NCBI GenBank assembly: GCA_028641055.1
Contig: CM054058.1
Location: forward strand, 240,360,187-240,424,186
DNA length: 64,000 bases
DNA from: Alopecurus myosuroides
Lineage: Eukaryota; Streptophyta; Magnoliopsida; Poales; Poaceae
Direction of reading: 5' to 3'
Below the pieces are notes generated by a model that did not search any database, was not told the origin of the DNA, and saw only the letters and a list, made by a program, of their open reading frames with translations. The stretch's first letter is position 1; every line of letters starts with the position of its first letter. The position numbers and the translations under genes were made by a program. Below are positions 1 through 12,526 of the stretch, piece by piece.

Positions 1-258
1 TTTGGTTGTTTTTATTTGAAATAACATTTTGGAAATTGTAACATCACAAGGATGAAACAAAAGGTTTGAAATTTGAGTTGAAATTCAAATAGAAAACAAA
101 GGAAAACAAAGGAAAACAGTTGGAAAACAAATGAAAACAGAGGAAAACAAATGGAAAACAAACAAAACAAATGCAATCAACATGATGCCATGATGCAAAA
201 CATAAAATAACAGAGAACAAACATTCTAAAGGCTATTTTTCAGACTTGGGATGTTACA
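1..258 (-). repeat. Chromovirus copy A, 3' LTR (partial, cut by window edge)
   Basis: This stretch repeats about 6001-6238 almost base for base, with an 11-bp indel and roughly two substitutions seen by eye. It ends in GATGTTACA at 258, directly followed by the C-run that is the minus-strand polypurine tract (259-275). Read on the minus strand it is the start of an LTR (TGTAACATCC...). It continues beyond the left edge of the window. Confidence 0.8.
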
Positions 259-1306
259 AAACGCCCCCCCTTGAAGGAATCGCGCCCCGAGATTCCTACT
301 GAGAAAAGAAAAGGTCCGGATACTTCTTGGGAAGATCTTCTTGAGTTGTGACACGTGAAACACATCGTGCACATTGGATAGACGTCAGGGAATTTGGAAA
401 CCACCGGAACATTTTCAAGTAAAGGTTGAGGTTTTTGTATCGATGGTGTATAGCTGGATAAAACTTGATTCATTTGGAGAATAGACTATCTGTAATAAGG
501 TTGGAACAGAGTTATTGACATCAATGGAACACCAAGGATGACATCAATGTCAGAATCAGCAACATGAGAGTAACGAGGAATATGTGGCCTCTCATTAGAA
601 TTGGATTGTTCTTACTTATCTTGGAAGTCAACATTTGAGATCCCGGGGAGTGAACAGAGTTTTGATTGCTTAGTGGAACCAGAATTGGGTTGTATGTTGT
701 GGAAAATATTGTTGACACAAAGGAATGTGATGCTCCGGTATCAAATAACACTTTTGGCTGGAATAGAGTTTAGCAAATGAACGTGCAATCTTTGATTAGA
801 CGCCGGTAGAAGAATTGAAGTGGAAAACAACAACAAGATTTCAACTGACGAAAAGGATGTTGAGAAGAACAGGATATCAACATCGGGGAAAACGAGAACA
901 AAACTCCTGAGGTACTACGGAAAAACCCATCCGGGCTTCTAAAGGATCAATATCTACTGCTTAAGGAATAGAGGATCTGCTTCCGGGGCTTACACGCCTC
1001 CGTTCTCAATCGTGAGTAGGCAACATGATAAATCATGTCACAACCACCTCCATTCCTATGGTCTAGTAGATATAACCATCCTAGAGAAACCAGAATACGT
1101 GAAATCCTAACTTGAAAGTTTAGATGAGAAGGGAAAACAACGTTGCACTTCCTTACCAGAAAAGGGAGGGTGGGTGGGGAAAGAAGAAAAAGAACAGAAT
1201 TCCTACTCTCACGTTTCATTTTTCCTATATAGCTACAAAATAGTTTCTAGACTCAACTGCGACCAGTAAAAAGGGATCCTACAGGCAGACAAGCTCTGAT
1301 ACCATT
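259..1306 (-). pseudogene. Deletion-derivative internal region of chromovirus copy A
   Basis: Only about 1 kb separates the two LTRs, against several kb in an autonomous element. The minus strand keeps scraps of the family pol. A protease fragment reads [12 protein letters not shown] near 715-751. Segments near 240-480 match the chromodomain-proximal end and the pre-RT linker of the intact copy at 54257-57955, fused out of order by deletions and frameshifts. The part next to the primer site (about 950-1220) looks like 5' leader. No functional protein is encoded, so the copy could move only with enzymes supplied in trans. Confidence 0.75.
1293..1304 (-). other. Primer binding site, initiator-Met tRNA type (copy A)
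   Basis: On the minus strand the sequence is TGGTATCAGAGC, the classic plant initiator-methionine tRNA primer site. It starts two bases after the LTR end at 1307. This fixes the orientation (minus) and shows that 1307-6238 is the 5' LTR. Confidence 0.85.
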
Positions 1307-4300
1307 TGTCGCACCCGGACTTCTAGGGGATACTCATAGTCCGTTAAACAGCAGATAAATGGCTTACGGGGCATACCGGCACCCGCATCTCAATATGAGC
1401 AGGCCAACACGTAAACGTGTGACAACCATTATCTTACTATTCATCGTCTGCGCAAACCATCCCGTAGAAATCCAGATACTTCCATTGACGTACTTCAAAC
1501 ATACACACATTGTACGTCAACGGCGTTTGAACAAGTGATATCACAACAGATCTCTACGACACAAAAGATTGAAATAAGTTGCAAATGGCTCTCATTAGAG
1601 CAGAGATAGCAAATACAATCATTCAGAGGGCACATGCCCCAACAATACATCGTTACAATACAGCGGAAGCATTCAACATGTCTGAGTACAGACAAGAACC
1701 AAATAGGCCTAAGAGGCCGGAAACGAAAAGACGGAACCCATCCACGAAGTCTCGGATCCTGCCCGGGTCCGCTATCTACTCGTCAGCAGTCTCGTCATAT
1801 ACTCCACGTAGTAGCCACCATGTAGATCTCGGAAACGTAGGTCTGCGTAAACCACAGCCCCAAAGGGGTCAGTACACCAACGTACTGGCAAGCAAGACTC
1901 ACAGTTCACCAAAGTGTAACCCGTCAACACCAAGCACAGATGCCTTGGGTTCACGGAAGAGAGGGGATATAAAAGATGCTGCAACTGGCTGCACTAACCA
2001 ACTACAGAGATTTCTACCACTTTCGGCTAACAGAAAGGAGATAAGATCGAGGATTGTAACCAACTGAAAGATAACTTCAAACAAACCCATCCTGGATCTC
2101 GCCCCTTATCCGAAGAAGCAATCCGAGGATAACTCACACAGTTGTATTAATGATGGTTCAGATTATTGTGTCATCAACCTATTACTAGTCAAGTTGTTAA
2201 TCATTGGGTGTAACGATTGTTAATCATTAGGTTTAAGTTGTCCTGAGTACTTGTTAGCCAGTACTTTCACCAAGTAATCCATAACCGCGGAAAACACGGC
2301 TTCTCGAGAAGATTATCCCTGCAGGGTTGCACCAATTTAGCCGTACACGCAAGAATAACCCGCCAGATGGGAGCTAACCCACCAAGCGAGGTACTCTACA
2401 CAACTCAACTCTTCTTCGCATCAAGCCCAAAGCACCTTGGGCGCACGGCTAATCGAGCCCAGAAGAAAATGGACCCTCATAGCACTCTAAGACCGTGTCC
2501 CCCTATATGCCGACTACGAAAGTTCCACCCGGGTACCAAGGGCTCGCAAGATCATGCATGCAGCAAATGGAAAACCCGAACTAAATGAGGCGATTTGGAC
2601 GAGATGCGAATCGAGTCAAACTGAGGGGGGAGCCCATACTCGCTCCAAATGCGGGTAGTGCGCTCATCATGGATCAGTAGACAAGACCTTTTTCCTATTA
2701 GGGTCGACACTAGCAGGCCTCAAAACCACAAGGGCCTCCTGCCGGTGCCTTATCAGCAAATTATTATTTAGTCATATCATTAGCATGATTGATTGATTAA
2801 ACATCGAGCCCCCAGAACGTAATAGAAATAGTAACAGAAAGTAACGGTTAACAGACTCGAGCAAAACAACCTAAGCATGCTAGTAAGACACGGGCAACAA
2901 GTAATGGTTATAGGTATGGAGGCGAGGCAATATCAGGGTTAAGGGATTCATGTGATAGGTTCGTAACAGAAGCAACTAATCATAAGGCTAGCAGAATAGA
3001 AAACGGAAAGTATCGGTAACCAATGTTGAAAGGAACACGATGGTTCATGTGAGTGATAACTTGCCTGCAAACCCAGTAGCCTGGTACTGAGCTAACTCCT
3101 TAGAAGGGATGTCGTAAGTATCGTCGGTCTCAACGTCGTCGTGTATCCGAGAAGAAGCAAACAAACAAGGCAGAAAGATAAACAATCATTATCATGGCAT
3201 TGTGCACAATCAAAGATGATGCATGTCAAGTTAATGGTTGCATCAAAATAAACTAGTTGACAAGATAGAAACAGGATTAAATGGACCCATATGCAATTGG
3301 ATTGCATATGGAAAGCCCATGAATGATGGTTGAATTAATTGTTTTACAACTAATCATTATATGAAAGTGGATTAGCATGATGCATGGATGAGGAAAACAT
3401 AAAAATAACAACAATAGAACCAAATGGAAATAAGGCTTAACAAGTTTAGAAATTCATTTATTAAGTGTTGGAATTTTGGTTACTTAAAGGTGTCACACAA
3501 GCATTTGTTGTTTTCATCAAGTTAAATTGTTCAAAATAGATAACAAAGTTTATAATTGAAAAGAACACAAGATTTTAGTTGGAATACATGTTTCATTTGT
3601 TGAAAAAGGATTCCAAATAAATTATTTAGGAATTAAACAAGTTTAAGCAAGAATTAAATGAAATTAATTCAAACATGAACTTATTTGAATTTTTATTTGT
3701 TCAAAACATTAAACCAAATTCATATTTCAAAAGTTTATACTTTTAGGGTTTGAAAACATATTTTATATGTCCCAAAAGAATTTGATTTGATCAAGTTATG
3801 AATGGAACAATATTAAATGAATTAAATAAGGTTTAAATTATTTAACCACTTTTAATTATTCAAAACAGAAAACAAAGTTTATATTTGGAAAGAGGGTTTA
3901 ATTTTGCATGGAAAAAATATTTCATTTGTGGAAATTGGATTTAAAATGAGTAAGTTATTATTTTGGCAATTTTAAATGCAATAAACAAGAAACAGTTGTT
4001 TTCAGCAATTTAAATTATTCAAAACAGCAAACAAAATTTATATTTGGAAATTACATGAAAAGTTGATTGGAAAACATATTTAGTTTGTTGAATTTGGAAT
4101 TTTTATGAACAAGTTATGATTTTTGCAAGTTTAAGTGAATTTGACAAGTTTTCAAATATTGCACCAATTTAAAATATTCAAAACAGTAAACAAAATTTAT
4201 ATTTGGATAGATCATTTAATTTGGTATTGAAAACATATAAAAAATGTTGGATTTGGAGTTAAAATGATTTTATTATGCTATTTACAAAATTTGGGGTAAA

Positions 4301-6238
4301 TCTGCCATTTTTAGTGCACTAGGGACCTAGGAAATATTTTTCAGGGATCTAGATATAATTTACAAGGACTTGGTTGTGATTTCTATGAAGTGTTGTGACA
4401 AAACAAATTAAAATAAAAAGTTTTGGGTTAATGGTTGGGAGGGGGACTCGAACCCAGGAGCTATGGTTGGGGCGCAGGGGAACCAACCAGTGGGGTGGAG
4501 CTGATCTTGTGACAGAGAAGGGGGCTAGGGGGGTATGTGTTGCTGTTTGGGGTTAACTGAATTTAAACGAAAATTGAGCAGAAAATAGTGGGGGGCTGGG
4601 ATTCGATCCCACCACCTCCTGCTGCGCGCGCTGGGTACAGAACCAGTGCGGTGATGATTGAGTTGTGATAGAAGGGGGAGTCGTGGGGGCTTAAGGTGGC
4701 GTTTCGCGGGATCTTTCTCTGAAACATAAAACTGCACGTACTGGACCTTGGGGGCGGACAGAACCAGATCGCTGGGGATCTCCGGCAGCGGCTGCTCGCC
4801 GTGGGGGCCTGGTGCGTGAGGAGAAGAGGGAGAGGGGAGAGAGGCGAGCGAGAGGGAAGGAGGTTCTCACCTGGCAGCGATTGGAAGCAGGCGATCGGGT
4901 CGAGTGCAGGGCGAACAGGGACAGCAGGCAGGGACGAACGCCGGCGACTTGGGGACGGCGGCGGAGCTGTGGTGCCTCCCGGTGCCCACCGAGTGGTGGA
5001 GGAGGGAGAGGGCACCGGGGAGGTTCCATTCCCGCCGTGGGGAGCTCCTGGGACAGCCCCCTGCGACCACCACGCCCCCCACAAGAACCGGCCATGGAAG
5101 CATATCGAAGTTCAGAGAAACAGAGCAGAGGGAGATCGGGTTAGAGGAAGAGGAGGGCGCCGCGGCGCTAGGGTTAGGGAGAGGGGAGAGGTGCGGCCTA
5201 GGTTTACAGAGGGGGAAGGTGGGTGCTGTTTTATGGGGGTGAGTGAGCTCGTACGGCAGAGAATCGAGAGGAGGAGGAGATGATCGTGTGGAGGAGCTGC
5301 TGTCGTACAGGGAGGTAGAAGATGACGTGGGGGGGGGGCTGCTGGGCTTGAGGGGGAAAGGCCAAAGGGAAAAATTAGATGGGCTAGGAGAGAAAAGTGG
5401 GCCTGCTGCTCTCTCTCTCCCTTTTCTATTATTAATGGATTTCTGTTTTTTTTTGTACCAACTAGAAAATGGAAGCAAGAGTTAGGTTTTGAGTTTTTAC
5501 AAATTTTGGAAAAATTCATGTGAGTGTATTAGGTCAACATCCACCAAATGTCAACTTTGGTTTTTGAAATACTCAAAATTTATTTGCTGTTTTGTGAGTT
5601 GGTTTGAATTGGAAGAATTTGGGTAAATAATGAATTAATATTTAAAACAAGGATGTTAATAGGGTGAACCCTATTGATTAAATAGAGCAAATGTGTTTAT
5701 AAATTGTTTGGTATTTTTATAATTTTCAAATGAGGTGCTGATTTGAAGAATTGCTTTGAATTTGAAACCAAGTTGGATTTAATTAATTGAAATAATACCA
5801 CCATTTTATTAGTTGAACAAACATGGACTAAATGGAAACAATAGATTAGATAGTTTTGGTAATTTTCATAATATTCCAATTGAGTGTTGTTTATACAATG
5901 TATTGAATTTTTTGAATGTGATTTGGAAACAATTGATTGCTTAAAACCATTAACTTAACAAGTGAGCATTTTGGAATAAAAGGAAAACAATTTGGTTGTT
6001 TTTATTTGAAATAACATTTTGGAAATTGTAACATCACAAGGATGAAACAAAAGGTTTGAAATTTGAGTTGAAATTCAAATAGAAGACAAAGGAAAACAGT
6101 TGGAAAACAAATGAAAACAGAGGAAAACAAATGGAAAACAAACAAAACAAATGCAATCAACATGATGCCATGATGCAAAACATAAAATAACAGAGAGCAA
6201 ACATTCTAAAGGCTATTTTTCAGACTTGGGATGTTACA
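1307..6238 (-). repeat. Chromovirus copy A, 5' LTR (about 4.9 kb)
   Basis: On the plus strand it starts TGTCGCACCC and ends GATGTTACA, giving TGT...ACA termini. The inner end abuts the primer site. It is unusually long for an LTR. It has AT-rich stretches (3300-4430 and 5500-6230) and a GC-rich core (4440-5400). Bases 1307-4810 are nearly the reverse complement of 6239-9754, and the whole corresponds to the interrupted LTR 34503-54219. Open frames in the GC-rich core (for example 4801-5283 and 4867-5478) have low-complexity composition on several frames at once and are not taken as genes. Confidence 0.8.
4442..4610 (-). other. Pair of tRNA-like (Pol III B-box-like) motifs in LTR A
   Basis: On the minus strand GGGATCGAATCCC (4610-4598) and TGGGTTCGAGTCCCC (4456-4442) match the tRNA T-arm/B-box consensus GGTTCGANTCC with pairing flanks. 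Each follows a CACTGGTT-type sequence resembling an A box. The spacing of about 156 bp recurs in the other two copies of this LTR. Confidence 0.5.
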
Positions 6239-9200
6239 AGGCACCCCACGGCCGCAGCTCCCCGGCGCCACCGAGATCGCTGCCGGCGACCCTCTGTCGA
6301 TCACTGTCCGTGTTGGTTCTGTCACGATTCAGTTAATTTTAGAAATAACCGCGGGCAACAGCACTTACCCCCCCGAGTTTCCCTTCCTTCCAACCAAGCA
6401 GCATCCACCCCACTGGCAGAGACCACCGCGCGCAATCCCCACGTCGCGGGCTCGAGTCCCGCACCCCACCTTTTTACCTGTTATTTTCGTTTGGTTCAGA
6501 AGTGGTTGTCTGAACCTTAAGCCCCCCGCTGCTCCCCTTCCTGACAAGAAAACGCACCAACCCAGTTGGTATGCTCCCCTCTGTGCGCTAGCAGAGGTGC
6601 TGGGATCGAATCCCCCCTCCCACATAAACCAAAAACTTTTATTTTTGCAATGGTTTGATACAGCACACTCTCAGTAATCACACATAGGCCCTTCTAACTT
6701 ATTTCTAGCCCCTGCAAAATTATTTCTAAGCCCCTGGTTCCCTAAAAATGGCAGATTTGCACTAAATCTTGTAAAATGCCTAACTAATTCATATTAACTC
6801 CAATTTTAACTTTTTAAATATGTTTTCTGTCCCAAATTGAATGATCTATCCAAATATAAAATTTGTTTACTGTTTTGAATATTTTAAATTGGTGAAATAT
6901 TTGAAATCTTGTTTAATTCACTTAATTTTGCAAAATTCATAACTTGGGTATAAAAATTCCAAATTCCACAAACTAAATATGTTTTCCAATCAACTTTTCA
7001 TGTACTTTCCAAATATAAGTTTTGTTTGCTGTTTTGAATATTTTAAATTGCTGAAAACAACTGTTTCTTAATTATTGCATTTAAAATTGCCAAAATAATA
7101 ACTTGCTCATTTAAATCCAATTTCAACAAATGAAATATGTTTTCCATGCAAAATTAAACCCTCTTTCCAAATATAAAATTTGCTTCATGTTTTGAATAAT
7201 TAAAATTGGTTAAATGATTTAAACCTTGTTTAAATCATTTAATATTGTTAAATTCATAACTTGATCAAATCAAATTCTTTTGGGACATATAAAATATGTT
7301 TTCAAACCATCAAAGTATAAAATTTTCAAATATGAATCTCATTTAATGTTTTGAACAAATAAAACTTCAAATAAGTTCATGTTTGAATTAAATTCATTTA
7401 ATTCTTGATTAAACTTGTTTAATTCATAAATAATTTATTTGAAATCCTTTTTCAACAAGTGAAACATGTATTCCAACTAAAATCTTGTTTTATTTTCAAA
7501 TATGAACTTTGTTATCTATTTGGAACAATTTACATTGGTGAAAACAACAAATGCTTGTGTGACACCTTTAAGAAACCAGAATTTCTTAACTTAATAAACA
7601 AATTTCTAAACTTGGTAAACCTTATTTCCAATTGGTTCTATTGTTGTTATTTTGTTGTTTTCCTCCTCCATTCATCATACTAATCCACTTTCATATAATG
7701 ATTAGTTGTAAAACAATTAATTCAACCATAATTCATGGGCTTTTCAGGTGCAACTCAAATTGCATGTGGGTCCATTTAATCATGTTGCTATCTTGTCAAC
7801 TAGTTTATTCTGTTGCATCAATTAACTGGTCATGCATCATCCCATGTTTGTGCACTATGCCATGTTATTGATTGTCTACCTTTTCTGCATTGTCTGTTTG
7901 CTTCTTCTCGGATAAACGACGACGTTGAGACCGACGATCCTTACGACACCCCTTCTAAGGAGTTAGCTCAGTACCAGGCTACTGGGTTTGCAGGCAAGTT
8001 ATCACTCACATGAACCACTGTGTTCCTTTCAACATTGGTTACCGATACTTTCCGTTGTCTTTTCTGCTAGCCTTAGTAGTAGTTGTTTCTGTTACGAACC
8101 CATCACATGAACCCCTTAACCTTGATATTGCCTCACCTCCACTCCTACAACCCTTTGGTTGAGCCAGTGTCTTACTAGCATGCTTAGGTTGTTTTGCTCG
8201 AGTCGGTTACCCGTTATTTTCTGTTACTATTTCTATTACGTTGTGGGGGCTCGATGTTTAATCAATCAATCATGCTAATGTTATTGTTATTAATAATAAA
8301 TTTGATGATAAGGCACCGGCAGGAGGCCCTGTGTGGTTTTGAGGCCTGCTAGTGTCGACCCTAATAGGAAAAGGGTCTTGTCTACTGATCCATGATGAGC
8401 GCACTACCCGCATGTGGGAAGAGAGTATGGGCGCCCCCCTCAACTTGACCTGATTCGCATCTCGTCCAAATCGCCTCATTTAGTTCGTGTTTTCCATTTG
8501 CCGCATGCATGTTTTTGCGAGCCCAGGCCAGGGTGGAACTTTCGTAGTCGGCATATAGGGGGACACGTTCTTAGAGTGCTATGAGGGTCCATTTTCTTCT
8601 GGGCTCGATTAGCCGTGCGCCCAAGGTGCTTTGGGCTTGATGCGAAGAATGGTTGGTTGTGTTGAGTGCCCCGCTTGGTGGGGTGATCTCCCATCTGGCG
8701 GGTTATTCATACGTGTACGGCCAAATTGGTGCAACCCTGCAGGGATAATCTTCTCGAGAAGCCGTGTTTTCCGCGGTTATGGATTACTTGGTGAAAGTAC
8801 TGGCTAACAAGTACTCAGGACAACTTAAACCTAATGATTAACAATCTTACACCCAATGATTAACAACTTGACTAGTAATAGGCTTATTGACACAATAATC
8901 TGAACCATCATTAATTCAACTGTGTGAGTTATCCTCGGATTGCTTCTTTGGATAAGGGGCGAGATCCAGGATGGGTTTGTTTGGAGTTAGTTGATAGGTT
9001 GGTTACGATACACGATCTTATCTCCTTTCTGATAGCCGGAAGTGGTAGTAACTCTGTAGTTGGTTAGAGCAGCCAGTTGCAGCATCTTTTATATCCCCTT
9101 CCTTCCGTTGAACCCAAAGCATTTGTACTTGGTGTTGACGGGCTACACTTTGGTGAACTGTGAGTCTTGCTTGCCAGTACGTTTATGTACTGACCCCTTT

Positions 9201-9754
9201 GGGGCTGTGGTTTCCGCAGACGACGTTTCCGAAGATCTACATGGTGGCTACTACGTGGAGTATGACGAGACTGCTGACGAGTAGATAGCGGACCCGGGCA
9301 GGATCCGAGACTTCGTCGATGGGCTCCGTCTTTTCGTTTCCGGCCTCTTAGGCCTATTTGGTTCTTGTCTGTACTCAGACATTTTGAATGCTTCCGTTGT
9401 GATGTAATGATGAATTGTTGGGACATGTGTCCTCTGAATGATTGTATTTGCTATCTCTGCTCTAATGAGAGCCATTTGCACTTATTTCAATCTTTTGTGT
9501 CGTAGAGATCTGTTGTGATATCACTTGTTCAAACGCCGTTGACGTACAATGTGTGTATGTTTTGAAGTACGTCAATGGAAGTATCCTGATTTCTATGGGA
9601 TAGTTTACGTCGACGCTGAACAGATAGGGGTTGGTTGTCACACATACGTGTGTTGGCCTACTCGTAAGAGGACGCGGGTGCCGGTAAGCCCCGTAATCCA
9701 ATCTACTACTGTTCAACGGAACGGCGAGTATCCTCTAGAAGTCCGGGTGCGACA
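6239..9754 (+). repeat. Chromovirus copy B LTR, interrupted by copy A
   Basis: This is the inverted counterpart of 1307-4810 and ends in CCGGGTGCGACA at 9754. No primer site follows, so it is the 3' LTR or a solo LTR. The missing first part of the LTR would lie left of copy A, outside the window. Its left end (AGGCACCCCACGG) aligns with the complement of copy A around 4810, which places copy A inside this LTR. The B-box-like pair recurs at 6446-6462 and 6601-6616. The first forms a five-pair stem around a seven-base TCGA loop and is followed by TTTTT. Confidence 0.75.
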
Positions 9755-10473
9755 CCCTTGGGAGCAGATTGAGTAGGCACTTTGTGCCACAGCTTCTTCT
9801 TCTAGTACTCATGTTGGAGATGATTTCGATGAGGAAGATGAGGATGCGGACGAGGATCTGGAGAGGGCTGCTGAGGGTGCTTCTGATGCGTCAGCTGGAG
9901 AGTCGTCTGAGCATTCAGATTCTTAGATTGTTGTTGGGACGCTAGCATCACTACCGATCTCCTTTTTGGTGTCTCGATGCCCAAGGGGTAGAAGTAGTAT
10001 TAGGCCTACGGGATTTACATGGGTTTCGGGCACGAGCATATGCTTTCACCATTTCTTGAGAGCTTGTGTCCATTTAGTCTTAACCGTGAACTACTTGCTT
10101 GTTTTTGTCTCGTTTAAAACTCTATGCTATTATGTGTTGTGAGACTATGGTGACTATGGTTATCTAATATGGGTATTTGGTTACCTATGATTATGTTGAG
10201 GATATCATCTATTATTGTGCTTCGGTATACTTGGCATTATCTCTATGCACAAGGTATCTATTTTAACTTCCTGAACATATTGGTTATAGTTGTGTTGGCA
10301 TGTTTTTTTTACTTGTTGGAAATTACTCTCCGTATGAATATTGCACATTTTGCATTTGAGGTAAACAAAAGATATGTGTAGGGGGAGAAATTTCCATGTG
10401 ATTTCAAACATGTTCTCGTCAATGTTTTATTGCAAATCTTAGTATTGTCATCCAACACCAAAAAGGGGGAGAT
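9755..10473 (+). mobile_element. 3' internal remnant of a SIRE/Maximus-like copia element
   Basis: From about 9785 the plus strand encodes a Ser/Asp/Glu-rich acidic tail ending in a stop at 9925. An in-frame stop lies just upstream. The rest is non-coding. It ends in the polypurine tract AAAAAGGGGGAGATTG at about 10460-10474, the form I know from SIRE/Opie/Maximus-type copia elements. The 5' part of the element is lost or lies beyond copies A and B. No protein function is assigned to the acidic tail. Confidence 0.55.
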
Positions 10474-11738
10474 TGAAAGTGCATTTCGTTTTCCTGATGT
10501 TTTGTGTGTTAGTTAATAATACTAAGTACATTATTTATCGAGGTGTTTAGTGTGCATGTGTTATAATTAACGTCCACATCTATCACCCAAAAGATCGGTG
10601 AAGATAGGCCATTGAAATTTGGGACAGTGAGGAGCCGGATTATTTTGGAAAACCGGATATTCCGGTTAGGATAGTTTTTGTCCAGTTTGGGACAGAGATG
10701 AGCCAAAATATTTGAACCGGATTATTCAATATATACCGGATATTCCGATTGGAAAAGTTTTGCTCAAAATCGGCTAAGGACTGGAATTGGAACTCACAGA
10801 ACCCAACCTGATTATTTGAACCGGATTATTCCGTGGCAACCGGAATATCCGGTTCAGGTTCCTGTGCGGGACAGAAGCTAGCCGGAATATTGCTACCGGA
10901 TTATTCAGCGCCAGTCGGATATTCTGGTTGAAGTCAACGAGTCGATTCAAATCTGAAGAAAGGTGCCAACCGGATATTCCGGTCCAAACTTGGACCGGAT
11001 ATTCCGGTAGTCGATTTCCTGCTCAAACGACTAGATTTGAGGAGGGGGTATAAATACCCCTCCTATTCCTCCTTGAGCTCTAGTTCGTCCCCAAGCATTG
11101 AATAGCATTTATTGAGCTCAGCAAATCTTCAATTACTCCCAATCCCTCCCACCAAACTTGTTGATCTTTGGAGGATTGAAGGAGAATGCCTCGATCCATA
11201 TCTTCATTGAGCCGTTGTTCATTTCCCCCTCATATTCTTGAGGGATTCGAGTCTAGGGTTTCCATTTATGGAGAACCTAGACCTCTTGCTACTCTTGGTG
11301 ATTCTTAGTGTTGGGAGCCCCCAATTTGGTTGTGGGTGTGTGCCTCAAACTTGTTTGTAAAGGATTCGATTCCCGCCTCAAAGGGGATCAATAGTGTAAG
11401 GTGAACTAGGCCTTTGTGGCGGGGTTCATCGGAGAATAAGGTGAGACCTTTGTGGCGTTGAGTAGGGATTCGTGGCGAGCTCGCATCCCTCCAGCGAGAC
11501 ATACTCCCTTAACAAGGAGGAACTCGAGATTGCATTGTGTCTTCGCGTGCTTCATATCGGTTACCTCTTTCCCTTCCCCTTTACTTGTGCTTGTATTGTA
11601 TTTGTGCTTGTTGTTGTCATATAGGTAAATTCACCGTAGTTGCATTATCTAGAGAATTTACCTTTATGTCAAGCTTAAACTTGAAGAAAAATTAAAATTG
11701 GTCGTAGCACCTATTCACACCCCCTCTAGGTGCCCTCA
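10474..11738 (+). repeat. Copia 3' LTR rich in CCGGATATTCCGG palindromes
   Basis: It begins TGAAAGTGCATTTCG directly after the polypurine tract. A TATA box (TATAAATA) is at 11049-11056. The end is placed at CCTCA near 11738 because the copia-like CACCTATTCACACCCCCTCTAGGTGC precedes it; the exact end is uncertain by several bases. The putative U3 (10600-11020) holds about ten versions of the near-palindrome ACCGGATATTCCGGT. Short open frames here are not coding. Confidence 0.65.
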
Positions 11739-12526
11739 CTATCCATTCAGCTGCCGCCTGCCTGCAGCCGCTGCCTCGCATTATGTCACTGCCGCCTCGC
11801 CTGCCTACAGCCGCCTCGTGTCCCTTCGAGTCGCCTCGCCAGCCAGCAGCCGCGTCGCCTCGGCCTCTTTATAAGCTACCGCGATCAGCCACGGCGGTTG
11901 CACACCCACGATCGCAACAATGGCGCTTCTAGAGTTGCTGTACGAGGAGGAGGAGCCGCTGCAGGTGGAGGAGGAGGAGCCGCTGCAGGAGGAGGAGGAG
12001 CCTCTGCAGGTGGACGACGACGTGGCGAACACGGATCAGGAACCATGGTCGGCGCCCGACGAGGCTGAAGCCCGTTGGGACTCTTGGCCGTCATGGGAGG
12101 ACGCCTGACGAGGTGCAGACCTGCGGTTCTTTGCACCGCCATCGGCAGCTCCCGCGGCTCCTGCGGTGCCGCTTCCCGGAACACCCCCACCGCCGACGCC
12201 GGAGCAGGAGGTACTCCGGCGCCGCCACCATCGGATGACGAGGACGAGGATTAGTTCAAATTTCGTTCGATTTCTATGTAAAAGAAGGTGTATGCCTCTA
12301 GGTTTTTAACTTATAAGCAATGTTTTAAATTTTTTGTGTCACTGACGTGCGAGGGCCGCCTGTCGGGTGGGGTGCCCGGACAATGTCCGGCGCCCCCAGA
12401 CAGGCCCCCAAGTTTGGCGGGTGGACTGGAAGGCCCAGACACACCTTTGGGTTGCCGCTGCGGCGTTTTTTTTTGTCCGGACCCCCATTGGACCTTTGGG
12501 GTGCCGGTGGATATGCTCTTAGCCTG
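11739..12526 (+). mobile_element. Truncated GC-rich transposon-like remnant
   Basis: The composition changes abruptly to GC-rich triplet repeats at the copia LTR end. There is a TATA-like TTTATAAG near 11869, a short Glu-rich frame at 11920, a Pro-rich stretch ending in an acidic run at about 12252, then a tail ending in GGTGGATATGCTCTTAG at about 12507-12523. That ending resembles terminal sequences of grass class II elements. The expected left terminal repeat is missing, presumably removed by the copia insertion. Family assignment is not possible. Confidence 0.35.
11920..12108 (+). CDS. Small Glu-rich hypothetical protein (62 aa), probably a transposon remnant
   Basis: The frame starts MALLELLYEEEEP, continues with repeats of roughly EEEEPLQ, and ends WPSWEDA before a stop. 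It lies about 50 bases after a TATA-like element. The Glu run comes from a GAG triplet expansion, so the frame may be fortuitous. It is not recognised. The downstream Pro/Asp-rich frame to about 12252 may have been continuous with it before a frameshift. Confidence 0.25.
   Translation: MALLELLYEEEEPLQVEEEEPLQEEEEPLQVDDDVANTDQEPWSAPDEAEARWDSWPSWEDA

Noticed and set aside
4801..5478. Overlapping Arg/Gly- and Ser/Pro-rich frames in the LTR
   Set aside because: Several frames are open on both strands in a GC-rich low-complexity LTR core, and they are not conserved in the other copies.
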